This document shows positions 1-11,250 of a stretch of DNA of 64,000 nt, piece by piece (the first letter of the stretch is position 1; each line of letters begins with the position of its first letter). The stretch is from NCBI GenBank assembly GCA_037178675.1, contig JAYMGJ010000193.1, positions 62,001 through 126,000 on the forward strand, read 5' to 3'. Made by a program: the position numbers and the translations under genes. The notes beneath the pieces are model-generated. The model ran no database searches. It was not told where the DNA came from and saw only the letters and a program-made list of their open reading frames with translations. This DNA is from Scleroderma bovista (lineage: Eukaryota > Basidiomycota > Agaricomycetes > Boletales > Sclerodermataceae).

Positions 1-1231
1 GAGCTTATAGAGAGTGAGTGAGAGTGACTGTGGTCGCTTTATTGAGGGGGAAGCAGACACTTCCTTGCAGCCTTTGGCTGCTGGTTTATATACAGGAGGG
101 GCTGTGGCCCTGTAAGCACAAATGACTAAGTGCTTGGTAAGAGATTGGTAAGAAATTGGTAAGCAATCAGTAAGCAGTGTAATCAGGCTGAGTCATTGAT
201 GGGGAAAGCCTAAACAAGCTGCTGAGCCAAGGGAATGAGCAGAAACATAGGTAAAAAGGGGTGCACAACCAAGAATATGGAAAAATCATTGCATGGGGCC
301 CAAAAGAGAGGGGGGGAAAGCATGGGATGAGTAGATTGAAGCTAAATGAGCATATGCGATGACATAATGCATATGAATCATAGGGGCATGAGTCATGAAT
401 TGATAAGCAGCATAATAAGCATGATTTGAAGGATGATTGGTAAGTGATTGGTAAGGGGAGTAATGGGGATTAGTAATGCCAAGAGGGGATGAATAATGCG
501 CAGCAGAGTGAGTCAGAGTGAGCCAGAGTGACTCTGTGTGACTCAGACAGAAGGGAAGCACAACCTGTGTTTAATTGCACTTTAGATCTGGAGATGAGCT
601 TCTGAAGCAGTGCCACTGATGGGAGTGGCTGGGGGATAATAAGAGAATTGATCCGACCAGAAGAGCAGTGTCAGGGGGCCTGGAATGTCTAGAAGCACCT
701 ACTACTCCCGATTTGCGAGCCTTATTAAGCATGTACCAAAACAATATCATAATGTAAAATTTGGCTCTGTTGCTGGTTTTTCCCAACACCAGCAATAAAT
801 ATTGCACCAAATACTGTTCTCCCTTGTAAAAATCTAGTAGACCAGGTGGCGGGCCGCTGCGCTGAGTAGCCCAGCTTACTAATCCACTCCCTCCGTAATG
901 CCGCCAACATTCCTGCCCTCTTCCCACGTCCGCTGCCGCCGCGCTGATTAGCTCAGCTTACTAATACACTGACTCGACACTGCGCCCGCCCTCTAAATCC
1001 CACGTCCGCTGCCGCCGCGCTGATTAGCTCAGCTTACTAATACACTAACTCGACCCTACGCCCACCCTCTTCCCACGTCCCTGTTCCCTCTGCCTCTTCG
1101 TTGTTGTTGTCATTGCTGCCGCTGTCTAAGGGTGCACGCCGCTGTCGTGCTCGCTGTTCTCCATTCTCCCGCGCATCCCCGAATGACGCTAGCCAACGGT
1201 ACACTATCGTCAACGTCTAATGCCGCCAACA
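1..1231 (-). mobile_element. LTR-like sequence, left inverted copy (continues beyond the window)
   Basis: The first 1.23 kb is the reverse complement of about 17874-19090, with few differences (a roughly 12-nt indel near 1065-1080). Read on the minus strand it begins TGTTGGCGGC at 1231 and carries a TATA-like TATATAAAC and an AATAAA near the left edge, an LTR-like order of signals. The 3' part lies outside the window, so target duplications cannot be checked. Small open frames inside it occur identically in the other copy and look spurious. Whether it is a solo LTR or part of a full element is unknown. Confidence 0.6.
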
Positions 1232-1640
1232 ATGTCCTCACCGCTCCATCACCTGGTGTTGCCGTCGCGCCCGCTGTTCTCCATGCCCCCGCCCCTTGTT
1301 TGAAATGCTAGCCCACAGGACGCTTCCCTCAATATTGCCAGTGCTGCTGAAGTCATTTTCACGGTTCTGTCACCATCAACAATGGCCTCGCTGCCCTCGC
1401 TGTGTACGTACTCTTTCGACATTGTTTTCCAATGTCATTAATGCTTTTCTCCTCGTTTTTCAATGTCTCTAGCGCTGCCAATGCCATTCCAGCAACTCTC
1501 CAGCAATCGACAATGCCACTGTCGCTCAACGGCCGTGTCACCTTCAACAACGACCTCGCTGGTCTCAATGCTTTGTACAACGTACATACCGCTTTCAATG
1601 TTGTTTTTCAATGCCATTAACCCGAGTTGGTACTTGGTCG
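1232..1640. repeat. Degenerate repeats next to the LTR-like copy
   Basis: No convincing gene. The stretch 1258-1330 resembles 1129-1200 inside the LTR-like copy (both contain CGCTGTTCTCCAT followed by a GCTAGCC-type motif), and TTTTTCAATG/TTTCCAATGTCATT motifs recur three times. It is a decayed tandem structure that runs across the end of the inverted repeat. Confidence 0.4.
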
Positions 1641-1725
1641 AGCATGGCTAACAATACAAGACCACAAACATACGAGATACAACAAATGGTTAGTGTCACA
1701 TTAGTAATATATAAAATACCTCAAG

Positions 1726-2313
1726 CATCAACCTCCGAATTGAGGTCCGAAGCATCCATAGAGAAGTCTATCTCACTACCATCCAAGTCATCCGAATCCA
1801 CGTGTCCCCTCATCCTCTCCACTACAGTTCCCGCTAGACGTCGGAGGGCACGTGCAATCCCGAGATTGACATCAGCTTCGTGGAGTCTCTGCCCTGCTTC
1901 ATGACTTATGCTATCATAGAACTCTTTTTCAACCTTAATTCACCTTTGGCATCTCTGGATTAGGTACTTCTCCGCTCGCTGCTCCAGTCTTTGGGCCTTG
2001 ATCAAATCATACCCGAGCTCATTATTTAGAGCAAGAAGATATGATGGTAGAGAACTGTGTGGCTATCATACATTTGTGTTAATTTTTTATTTGCAATACA
2101 GCTGAAACTAGCTCATACTGTTTGTGGATCAAAATCATCTCCAATGTCAATTGGGTGAGTTGTAGGAGGAGATGGGTAAGGATCTGGAAGTTCACGAGCG
2201 ACGTGTTCACACCAGACAGTACATCTTGCCTGGTTAGAAAAGTTGGGCAAGATAAGACCTGACTTTGGGGCTAGCAAGTAGGTGGGGTTACAGTCAGAGT
2301 TGATAGAACGCAT
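1726..2313 (-). pseudogene. Decayed gene fragment, unknown function
   Basis: Two minus-strand open segments look like consecutive exons. The upstream one (2313 down to about 2113) is followed by a possible intron that starts GTATGAGC and ends near 2070 at ATAG. The downstream one (about 2069 to 1726) encodes a charged, probably helical region (motifs NELGYDLIKAQRLEQRAEKY, ALRRLAGTVVERM) ending in an acidic serine/aspartate-rich tail. A TGA interrupts the second segment where an arginine codon (CGA) would fit. I do not recognise the family. The charged tail resembles accessory proteins of fungal transposons only in composition. Confidence 0.35.
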
Positions 2314-2450
2314 CTTGTTTGGGGGTGAGCATTAGCAGTAACCACCACGATGCGGTTAAATTAGATAGCGGAGATTGTTGAGTTCTCACGACCATTGCCA
2401 AATATCCATCCGCTGTCGGAGTCACAGGTGTCCATTTTGGTCATTACAAG

Positions 2451-2665
2451 GTGCTTTCGTAAACCATAAATACTCTCATATACTCTCAACTATTCGACCA
2501 GACTTCATTTCTAATAATTTGATCAGGCATTGGGCCGCGTGGTGCAGCGGTCCCCAACTGCGAGGCTCAATCCCTTGAAGAAGTGCCTTCGTAAATCGTA
2601 AACCGCAAATACTCTCAATATGCTCTCAAGTATCCGACCAAACTCATCTCTGACAATCTAATTGG
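2451..2665. repeat. Imperfect direct repeat around a tRNA-like segment
   Basis: About 80 bp at 2451-2530 recurs at 2584-2665 (CTTCGTAAA, AATACTCTCA, TCGACCA/CCGACCA, TAAT..GGG in the same order). The spacer contains TGGTGCAGCGG and GGCTCAATCCC, which resemble the A and B boxes of a tRNA gene but sit closer together than usual. The rest of 2314-3138 shows no gene I can support. Confidence 0.4.
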
Positions 2666-3138
2666 GTAATTTCCAATGTTCTCGTCTATGGTACTGGATA
2701 CCTGATCCTCAGCCGAACAGCGTATTAAGTCATTGATCATCCATCAGCTCCATATGTATATATGTCGGCCTACCAGCAGTAGCTACAAGGATGGTATGTA
2801 GTTATTCAATACTTTCTTGTGCCTGAGTGATTGCTTTCAGATTTCAATATCTCCATGAGTCTTAGATCTAACGGGACTCATGGTTTTTTATGAGTTACTC
2901 AAGTTTCTTCCAAATGGCCTTCTAGAAGTAGCATGCGAGTATCAATGTTTGATGGAGCTTGCCAATCGCAAGAATCTGTAGTATTTGAAGGGGACCGCAT
3001 TTCGGATGAAAAATCCTCTCCTCTTTAATGGACCAGTTACTACCCATGTCCGATGGAGACCTCCAGCCTTCAGGTGAGCCATGTCTTCACTGCTTCGAGA
3101 CATTGAACCCTCCCAGCTGACAAAGTTTGCTACTCGAA

Positions 3139-3869
3139 GTATTCTTCCCCGACACTGTGAGAGTGGGTTATTTCTACGAACCGCACTCGGGACCGGGGGG
3201 AAAAGGGATTATCGGGGATTGGTTTGCTAACATATGCACAACCTTTTGCGGATCTCTTGGTAGAACCCATCTGACCTGAAATACATATGCAGGCTTTCGT
3301 ACTCCAGACGGTTCCAGACATCTATAAGAAGATCGCTTTCGTTGAGGGATCACGACCAAGGGATGACCCCTTCCCTGTATACATGTAAGTGTACCATCCT
3401 CTCAGCGGAAATAGTGGATCGATGAAAGGCTTATTAGAATATTGAACAAAATCCTGGAATCATGGTGAGTAAACAGACAAGATTGAAGTGGATAACCCCC
3501 GATCTTTCATCCACATAGGTGGATGCATTTCTGGTACCCTTTGAATGGGAGGCAATTGGTATTTACACCGACATCGGGGATCCCCACCCAAGGAGACTTT
3601 TACGTGTATGTTTTTACCTTTATCCTCTGCAAAGGCGCTGAGCATTCGACCTTGCCATCAGGATGTCAGGCACAGGGTTCCAACACCTTGGACTCATTGC
3701 ATGCAAGTCACAGCGCGCTCTCAACAGCAAGCACGGTGTTCAACTTTATCACACCAGAAGGATATTCATTCCGCGACACATCCGACAATGGAGAAGCTCT
3801 GTCGTATCACACTTCAAGGACCCAAGTAAACATGACATTCGCTCACTCACAGACCAATTTGCATTGTAG
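3139..3869 (+). pseudogene. Fragmented spliced coding sequence, unknown function
   Basis: Several short plus-strand segments look like exons of one gene: 3139-3258 (GYFYEPHSGPGGKG, GDWFAN), 3293-3384 (VPDIYKKIAFVEG), 3511-3604 (DAFLVPFEWEAIGIYTD, then GTATG) and 3662-3869 (ending TDQFAL and a stop). An intron of about 55 nt, GTATG to CAG, fits between the last two. The earlier junctions are not clean: the apparent first intron is only about 33 nt and no option keeps the frame. I therefore treat it as decayed. The family is not recognised. Confidence 0.3.
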
Positions 3870-4255
3870 GCGGTAATATGTCTCTCAGACCCAACATCTT
3901 CAGCTGTCCCAATTTGGACAATTCCTGTGGGCGATTTCAGCCCTCCTTATTACCTCTTGGGCACCTCATTTGCAGCCCATCAGTACCTCTTATTCCCATC
4001 CTCTAATCACCCGTTACAGATGGCGTCCGCTCTTCATCCATAGCCTCAACACTTCCCCTGGCCTGTGCACTTGACAATGAGGCTCTTTAGCTCTCTGTAT
4101 CGGTCTTGGTGCATCCACATCAACTGCATCATGAATGCGCACCCAAGGTACTAAGTACTTTTGACTTTTCACGTTCGACTGATGCTTGTAGGTTCAATCA
4201 TGGTTCTTTGGCATTGACAACTTGTCTAGGGACTCCATAGCAAGGCTTTGAATGC

Positions 4256-5540
4256 TTGTTGGGTGGCTCGGGCGGCACAGGTAAGTCGTTTTGTCGCCGT
4301 CTTGCATTATTGCCATATACTGATCCCCTGCAGCCCTTTCGCTCTCAACTCGACCACACCCTACACCTCTACAAGACGCTTTTCGGTTTCGCGTGTCCAG
4401 AGTTTCGAGTTTGTGTAATACAGCGCGTACGTGTCATTCCCATCGTTCGGGACATTTTAGCATTTCGACTTCGAGCCCTATAGGTGAGTTTTGAGCCCTT
4501 GGCCTCATTGACATCTTCTGATGTTTCTACTCGCGTTTTTAGCCATTTTTGGGTCATCTTTATCGCTCTGCACGTTCGTGCGAATGGTCGACATATCTGG
4601 GACACTCCCCAAGCCATCGACCTTGCACCAATAAGTAAGTTTGATAGTTTTTGCTTATTTAAGGATGCACTGATGGTTTCTCGCGTTTTTGCAATCAGTA
4701 TCACATCGATTTGAATGCTGTATATGTCCTTGTACATGCCAGACGTGTCTGAGAGGTTTCCAAGCCTCTCTGGCTCCTCTGTGCAACTTTGCACTTCTAG
4801 CAGGTGTGTACAGTGGCTTGTTTTGACTCGTTGTGGGGATTTCTGATCGATCCTAACGCGTTTTCAGGTATATTCGAGTTGTCGGCGATGCTTGGCATGT
4901 ATGTGCGCGTGTCTGACACGTCCGTCTGGCTTCCAAGCCTCACTGGGTGGTCCATGCATGGTTCTGCACCAGGTAAGTTTGAGTTTTCTGATGTGTTTGC
5001 AGATATATTCGAGCTGTCTGCATTTCTATCCTGAGTCCGTCCGACAGGTCTGAGCACGACCTTGTGCTCCTAGTAGGTGAGTCAAGCGGTTTCGCATCTA
5101 CTGAGCATGTGCTGACGCGTTCCTACGTGTCACCAGCCATATTCGTGTGGTTTGTAACGCCATGTGTGCCTGTGCGCATGTTCGGTGTGCCCACATGGTT
5201 TCTCGGCTCGAGCTAGTTGCCTCTCCCCACTCCAATAGGTGAGTTTTGCGTTTGCGTGGTATTTCCACGTGTATTGATGGATTCTATTGTGTCTGAAGTC
5301 CTATCCGTGTCATTGTGCCTGGCACGTCCCTGTACTCCCTCGAAACATCTGACCGGTTTCCAAGGCCATTCGTCACCGCTACATCGCGTCTGACATTTCT
5401 GCCATTCAATGTATCCGCTCGACTCCCAGCATCTTCGACTTCACCTGCTCGCGTTTTTGTGTCCCCAAGGCACACACTTGGTGTTGTCAGGGATCCCAGT
5501 CTCTGGCATTCCAATGCAGACGTGTTCTGCCACAGGTGCC
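4256..5540 (+). repeat. Array of diverged exon/intron-like modules
   Basis: At least six successive modules of about 160-220 bp have the same layout: GTAAGT/GTGAGT, a T-rich stretch of about 30-65 nt with a CGCGTTTTT-like tract, a CAG/TAG/AAG acceptor, then a block of about 70-110 nt beginning (C/A)CATATTCG(A/T)G or similar. Donor-like sites lie at about 4279, 4484, 4633, 4803, 4975, 5080 and 5239. On the minus strand the blocks give related peptides (RLGNLSDTS, RLGSQTDVSDT, GLGNRSDVS). No long frame joins them. It could be a decayed gene with duplicated exons or spread introner-like units. Confidence 0.4.
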
Positions 5541-5608
5541 CCGATCCACTTAGTGAGCCTTGAGGTCCGTCAGAGGGTTGCCAGAGGGTCTATTGCTTGT
5601 AGACATAT

Positions 5609-5920
5609 TGTAAGGATCTCGTCCTTACTCAGCGGATACCCAGTTCCGATTACTAATGTTGATTATACTATCATTGTTCTGGACTCACTCTAGTCTGTCG
5701 TTACTCGCTTCTAGTCTATCTTTTAGCCCGTTCATTCCGTACAGTTACCTGACCACTCTCGTTACCCGTACCTGTCCCGTACCGTATTTAAGTCGATACC
5801 CTCTGTCGTCGTAGAACAGTCTTTTCCTGAAATCCAGTCCCCATTGCTAGGTGATTGATTCAGCCTGAGAAGATTCTATTGTGACTGTGTTAGAGACTAG
5901 CTACCTCTCTCGTCGTTACA
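5609..5920 (+). repeat. 5' LTR of the Ty3-type element
   Basis: Begins TGTAAGGATC and ends CGTCGTTACA, so the termini form the short inverted pair TGTAA/TTACA. TATTTAA at about 5787 is a possible TATA box, and the sequence after 5920 leads to the first gag codon at 6033. Because the partner LTR is absent, the limits rest on termini and position only. Confidence 0.6.
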
Positions 5921-6032
5921 TATTTTTCACCTACCCAGGGAACTCTCTATCTCACTCTACTCTCTATAACCACGCCTACTCGCCGACCTACAGATTGATC
6001 AACCGCCTGGATACTCGAGTAAGCACTATACC

Positions 6033-8550
6033 ATGTCTGAAAGAATTATTAATACCCGATATAACCTGCGCCGCACTGCCCATGTGCGCGCGAGGTCAGC
6101 CCCATCCAGTCCCGAGGCTATGGCCAAGGGAAAAGATACCCCTGCCGAAGCGACTCGTCTGTACAGCGAGGTCGTCAAGGCAAAAGACGTGACATCCAGT
6201 CGTGCGTCCGACATCTCACCCGGTTTGAGGATGACCTCACCGGAGTATCCCGACGGACAAAGGTCTTCGGAGGCTATTGTAGCTGGCAAATTAACAGCCA
6301 TCCACGAAAGCGGCACTCCAACTGTGAAAGGCCTACCTGGTAGTGCTCTGACCAGCGTATATTCCACCCCAGCCTTGAAAGAAGGTGAGGAAAATGGTGA
6401 CGACCAGGGGGAATGGACTACCGTGGCGAGGAAAAGCCGTCACGGGTCGCCAGCAAAGGGAAGCCGTCATGGATCACCAGAAAGGGAAAACCCGAAGAGG
6501 AACCGATTAGGCCCAGAGCAGGAATACCATGCGAGAGGCAATAAAACAGTTGACTAAAGAACAGCGACTAAAAATACATGAGAGACAATGTGTGATTAGT
6601 ATTGCTGGAGTAAAGAAACCAACGACCAAGAGCAGCTCATCCCGAGGCGAAGGGCCGTCCAACCTGAAAGGGAAAGGACCAGACCCACGCAACTGGGGAG
6701 TCATAAGCGCGTGCGAAGATGAGTTGGACTTAGAAGCACAACGAGAAGCATTGGCATCCTGGAAAACAGCGCAGGAACTAGTCCGAAATGAGCAAGATAA
6801 GCCTGACAGAAGTCATGAAGGCACAGAGCCTGACGTTGAGGCCCAGCGGGCCGCTATTGCTGCGTGGAACAAAGTACACGAACTCGCTAAACAAGAATCA
6901 ATAAGCAGGAGCATTCCCAGCAGGAACTCGCATTCAAGCAGAACCCATCCTGTACGAGTGCCATCGCCTGAAGGCACCACAAGGGCATCATCACCAGAAG
7001 GCCCCACAAAGATCTTACCATCTGGAGGACACGTCAAGGTGTTGTCACCAGAAGCTAGGAATAAAGCTGGGGACAATAGGCAAGCAGTCCCGAAGCCAAA
7101 CAAGGAAAAGGGGAGACGAACTGTTAAGACACCAGACCCCGTCCGTGCCCTAGTTGACAAAGCGATAGCACAAGATACGACACGTCACAAACGGTATAAA
7201 ACCCAACGGGCAACGGAACCTGTGGAGCAAATTGACCCAAAAAGTTACATTGGATTAGCGTTTGAGCGCCTCGGAGGGAGAGAAAAGAAGACCCACTGAC
7301 CGCCAAGTCCTAGCTCCTCCGATGAATCTTCAAACTCATCCGAGCGAAGGCGGCCTAGGAGAAAAGGGAGGCAGGACTCCTCAAGTGACTCCTCCAGCAG
7401 CAGCTCTGGATCTGCAGAATCCTCCACGGAGACGGATGACCAGTCATACAACTCCAAGGGATCATCGAGCAGCAGTAGTACCCACTCGAACAGACGGCGA
7501 AAATACAGAAGTAAGTATAGCCGATCACGAGGCCGTGGTAGTCAAAGGACAAAGAAATCTCGATCGAAAAGACGTAAGTCCCGACAACAGATGAAGTTAA
7601 AACCAATACCCCCCGTAGAATATGATGGGTCCGTCGATTCTAAGGCATTCCATTGCTTTATAACAGAAGGAACGGCCTACGTGAAAGATGGAAAGGTATC
7701 ATCAAAGAAGCGAGCATTTATATTGGCACATTACCTCAAGGGGAAAGCTCATGAATTCTATGTGCGAGAAGTATCCGGAGACCCTTACCGTTGGAGATTA
7801 GAGACATTCTTCCGCGAGCTCTTTAACTACTGCTTCCTGGTCGACTTCCAAATCAAACTTCGGAAGAAACTGCATACTTGTTATCAGGGGAATAAGTCTG
7901 TCTGCGACTACCTATATGAACTAAATGAGATATGGAATATGATTGGGGAGTCCGATGAACGCACCAAGGTTCATAAGCTGTGGTTCGGTCTGCGGAAAGA
8001 GATACAGCATGACCTCTGGCGAGACAGGTTGAATCCAGAAATATCCTCACTACGATCGGTGATTGCAAGCGCAGAGATCATTGAAATTGCACAATCTGTG
8101 ACGGGAGGAGGACCTGAACAAAAAAACAAACGAAAGGAAGCTCAGCCAACCATTCGAAGTGCTGCTATGACCCCCGATGGAGATCGTCGACGTAAACAAT
8201 GGGAGCGTGGACGTTTGAGAAAGAAGGGACACCGAAAGGAGTCTCCAAAGTATACATACCAACAGGCAGAACAAAGCCAGCCCAAGTCTGAGAAGCACCA
8301 CAACAATAAGTATACTGAACAGAAGGCTGGCAAAAGCACCAGACCGAAGCTGAACAAAGAAGAACAAGAACGGCACAAAGCCGAAGGGCTATGCTTCATA
8401 TGCCACAAGTCAGGGCACTTCTCGCGAAACTGCCCTGACAGGAACAAGGTCCCGTCTACATCAGGTAAACCTCCTGGTGTTGCAAGTTTTGGGATTGGTG
8501 TCGATTTCGGGGACATAGAAAATCAACACGAACTGTCAACACGCTCTTGA
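6033..8550 (+). pseudogene. Ty3-type gag, broken
   Basis: Encodes the capsid/nucleocapsid precursor that packages element RNA into cytoplasmic particles. The ATG at 6033 opens a frame that continues only by shifting near 6535 and again near 7290. The pieces give a basic N-terminus, a region rich in SPE repeats, a serine- and RS-rich stretch (about 7310-7585), a gag-like helical domain (7591-8150) and one CCHC knuckle, CFICHKSGHFSRNC, at about 8393-8434. A TGA at 8548-8550 ends the frame, although coding continues beyond it in the same phase. The preceding base makes this a CGA-to-TGA candidate. Confidence 0.85.
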
Positions 8551-9390
8551 GACAGTGGCCTCGCCATCAATAATATAAATATCCTTGGTGAGGAGGATGA
8601 GCCTGAAGGTGATGATGAACTTGATGACTTACCCGAGGTCACAACCGACGATGTCAGCATAGAGAGTGATGTCACCTTGAGTGAAATAGATGACGAGACC
8701 AGCACTGAAGAAGACTCCCAAAGTTATAATCCATGGATCGGTGATCCACTGGGGAACCGTGCTGAAGAACGCCTGGCAGGGATCTGTTACCTGGGGGACG
8801 ACCACCTTTCATCTGGGATATTCGATCCCACCCGATTCTGTGTATATTTGGTCGAGGGAGACAGGCACATCATAGTCGAAAGTGACCGCGACGAACGAGG
8901 AGATGGCAACTCAATCTACACACCCGACCGCTCGCTGAGGGACCCCCGATTCGATGTAGTCTGATGGTATTGGGTACAAAAGGCTATCATAACAGGGATG
9001 AGTGAGTTGGACGCCATGCGATCGGCAGAAGAGAACTTACTGGGTAGTTCCCAGATGGGACATGCAATGGAGGAAGCCATCGAGCACAAACTGGCCAGGT
9101 ACTGCCCGACCGAAGGCGGTCAAGACAATGACGATTGGTTCTCGTGTGAGCAAACCGAAGGGGACATATATTTGATCTGGGACTTTGCCGCACGGGTAAC
9201 TATGTACATCTCACATGAACAACTAAAGTCAGGAGACTTCAACATTGTGGAATGGTATATGGAACGCCTAGAGGGCCCGGATGGGATAGAACTAAGCTAT
9301 ATGGACCTTCCGCAGGGTGAGGCCACTCACCTGGACGTCGAGTGTAACAAGGCCACCCCATCTGGTAGCGGCTATTCAGCCCTGGAATGA
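8551..9390 (+). pseudogene. Acidic linker between gag and protease, nonsense-interrupted
   Basis: Same phase as the gag knuckle. A strongly acidic stretch (runs of D/E/S, 8590-8720) leads into a less biased segment. TGA codons at 8962-8964 and 9388-9390 interrupt it. Replacing either T by C gives arginine (CGA) in uninterrupted coding sequence. I assign no separate function. In related elements this region joins gag to protease. Confidence 0.6.
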
Positions 9391-9800
9391 AATGCGGCGA
9401 TCACGAAGGACACCACAAGAACAATCCCTAAACCTGTGGTTGTGGTTGTCCATGTCAATGAGCAACCAGCACGTGCATTGGTTGACACGGGATCGCTAGC
9501 TGATTTTATGTCGCTGAATTTAGCAGAACAGCTGCAAGTGAAACGAGCTTGGCTAGAAAAACCATTACCAATTCAATTGGCTGTGCAAGGCTCCCGATCG
9601 AAGGTAAACTTTGGCGTCAACGTCTGCTTCCAGTACCAGGGAACAGACTACCAGCGATATTTCGATGTGATAAACTTGGGAAATTACGACATTATTTTGG
9701 GAACACCGTTCTTGTACCAACACCAGGCACTGGTGGGGCTAAATTCTTCGAGATTAATTATAGGATGCAAAGAACCTAAAGAAATGAGAGGACCACAGGT
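9391..9800 (+). pseudogene. Retropepsin-type aspartic protease domain
   Basis: The domain would cut the gag-pol precursor. The catalytic motif is visible as ALVDTGSLADF (about 9475-9507), and the second conserved region is YDIILGTPFL (about 9685-9715). It lies directly upstream of the reverse transcriptase in one frame. The domain itself has no internal break, but the frame entering it has a TGA at 9388 and the frame leaving it a TGA at 10126. Confidence 0.85.
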
Positions 9801-9929
9801 GTCAGTACTCGAGTCCCATGCCACCGAGGTATATGAAGAAAGTCTGGAGAAGGTCCGAAGGTACTTACATGAGTTGGCTCAACCACTGTGTCCAGAAGGG
9901 GGAGCAACGGCGCTACCACCATTCCGCGC

Positions 9930-11250
9930 CATCAATCATTCGATTCCATTGATTGATGAGTCAAAAATCTATCCGTGGCGACAATCAAAATGCCCTGAGG
10001 CTATGCGCGGACTGTGGAATGAAAAGAAGAATGCGTACCTCGAATCAGGACGTTGGAAAATCACCACGGCCCAAAATACCTGCCCCATGCTGTTAATCCC
10101 CAAGGCGGGGACACCCCCAAGGCTCTGAGTTGTGGTAGACCTACGAGAACGAAATAAAAACACTTGCAAACTGTCATCGCCGATGCGATATGGAAGGAAT
10201 CCTGAGGCGGGTAGCTAGAAAGCCATACAGATCGACCATTGACGGGCAAGACGCCTATGAACAAATACGGGAGATAACAGAGCATATACCCCGCACAGCC
10301 ATAACCACACCCAACGGGAATATGGTCAGCTTGGTCGTCCAACAAGGCGATTGTAATGCACCTGCGACGTACCAGGCACTCATGAATCACATATTTGGGA
10401 TGTACATCGGAATCTTCATGGATGTGTACTTGGACGATATTATAATATATTCCAATACACTGGAAGAACACGTGGAACATGTTACCATTATCTTGAACAT
10501 TCTCAAGCGAGAAAAACTGTACCTAAGTGAGAAGAAGCTCCACTTCCTATGTAAGGAAGTGAAGATATTGGGACGCATTGTCACCAATGATGGTATTTGT
10601 ATGGACCCAGAAAAGGTTGACGGTATTCTGAATTGGAAGGTACCGACAAACCGAACGCTATGCAAGGGATTTATAGGGTCAGTCGGGTACCTCGCGGACG
10701 ACATATTTAAAGTACGAGTACCTTTGGGAGTCTTGTCCGAGGCATGCGTGGAGACCCGACCATTTCGTTGGAGCTATATGGAACAGCGAGCATTCGACAC
10801 GATAAAACGATACATGTCCAGTTGCGCCCCACACTCCTGTGTACCACTTGAATACGGGAGCGACCAGGACCCCATATGGGTGATGACTGATGCATGTGGA
10901 AATGGAATTGGTGGTGTCATTGCCCAGGGAAAGGACTGGAAGAACGCCAAAGTGGCAGCATTCTACTCTGCAAAAATGTCTTCGGCACAACGAAATTACC
11001 CTGTGCACGAACAAGAATTATTAGCGGGTGTCGAAACGATGCTAAGACACCGTGACATACTGCAAGGCATACCGTTTACATGGGTGACCGACCATAAAGG
11101 CCTAATCCACATCTTGGATCAAAAGGGACTCTCAGGTCGCCAAGCGCAATGGATGGAAAAACTGTCCGAATTTGACTTCAAAGTTAAGTACGTGGCAGGG
11201 GAAGAGAACATACTGCCAGACGCGCTGTCACGATTATATGAATACGATGA
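9930..11250 (+). pseudogene. Ty3-type reverse transcriptase and RNase H
   Basis: Copies element RNA into DNA. The fingers begin near 9950 (PWRQSKCPEAM). A TGA at 10126-10128 sits just before VVVDLRERN, where arginine is usual, and a one-base loss near 10180-10190 shifts the frame. From 10190 the frame stays open: palm motif QQGDCNAPATYQALM, catalytic VYLDDIIIYS (about 10423-10452), thumb and connection. RNase H follows at about 10860-11230, with TDACGNGIGG, HEQELLAGVE, TDHKGL and PDALSR carrying the expected acidic residues. Length and order are normal for Ty3 elements. The two breaks are the only visible damage. Confidence 0.93.

Noticed and set aside
2530..2580. Complete tRNA gene
   Set aside because: Box spacing is too short and no acceptor stem or anticodon arm can be drawn.
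4256..4483. Walker A-like LLGGSGGTGKS at the start of a plus-strand frame
   Set aside because: No ATG, no Walker B or other helicase motif follows, and GGTAAGTCG reads better as the first donor-like site of the module array.
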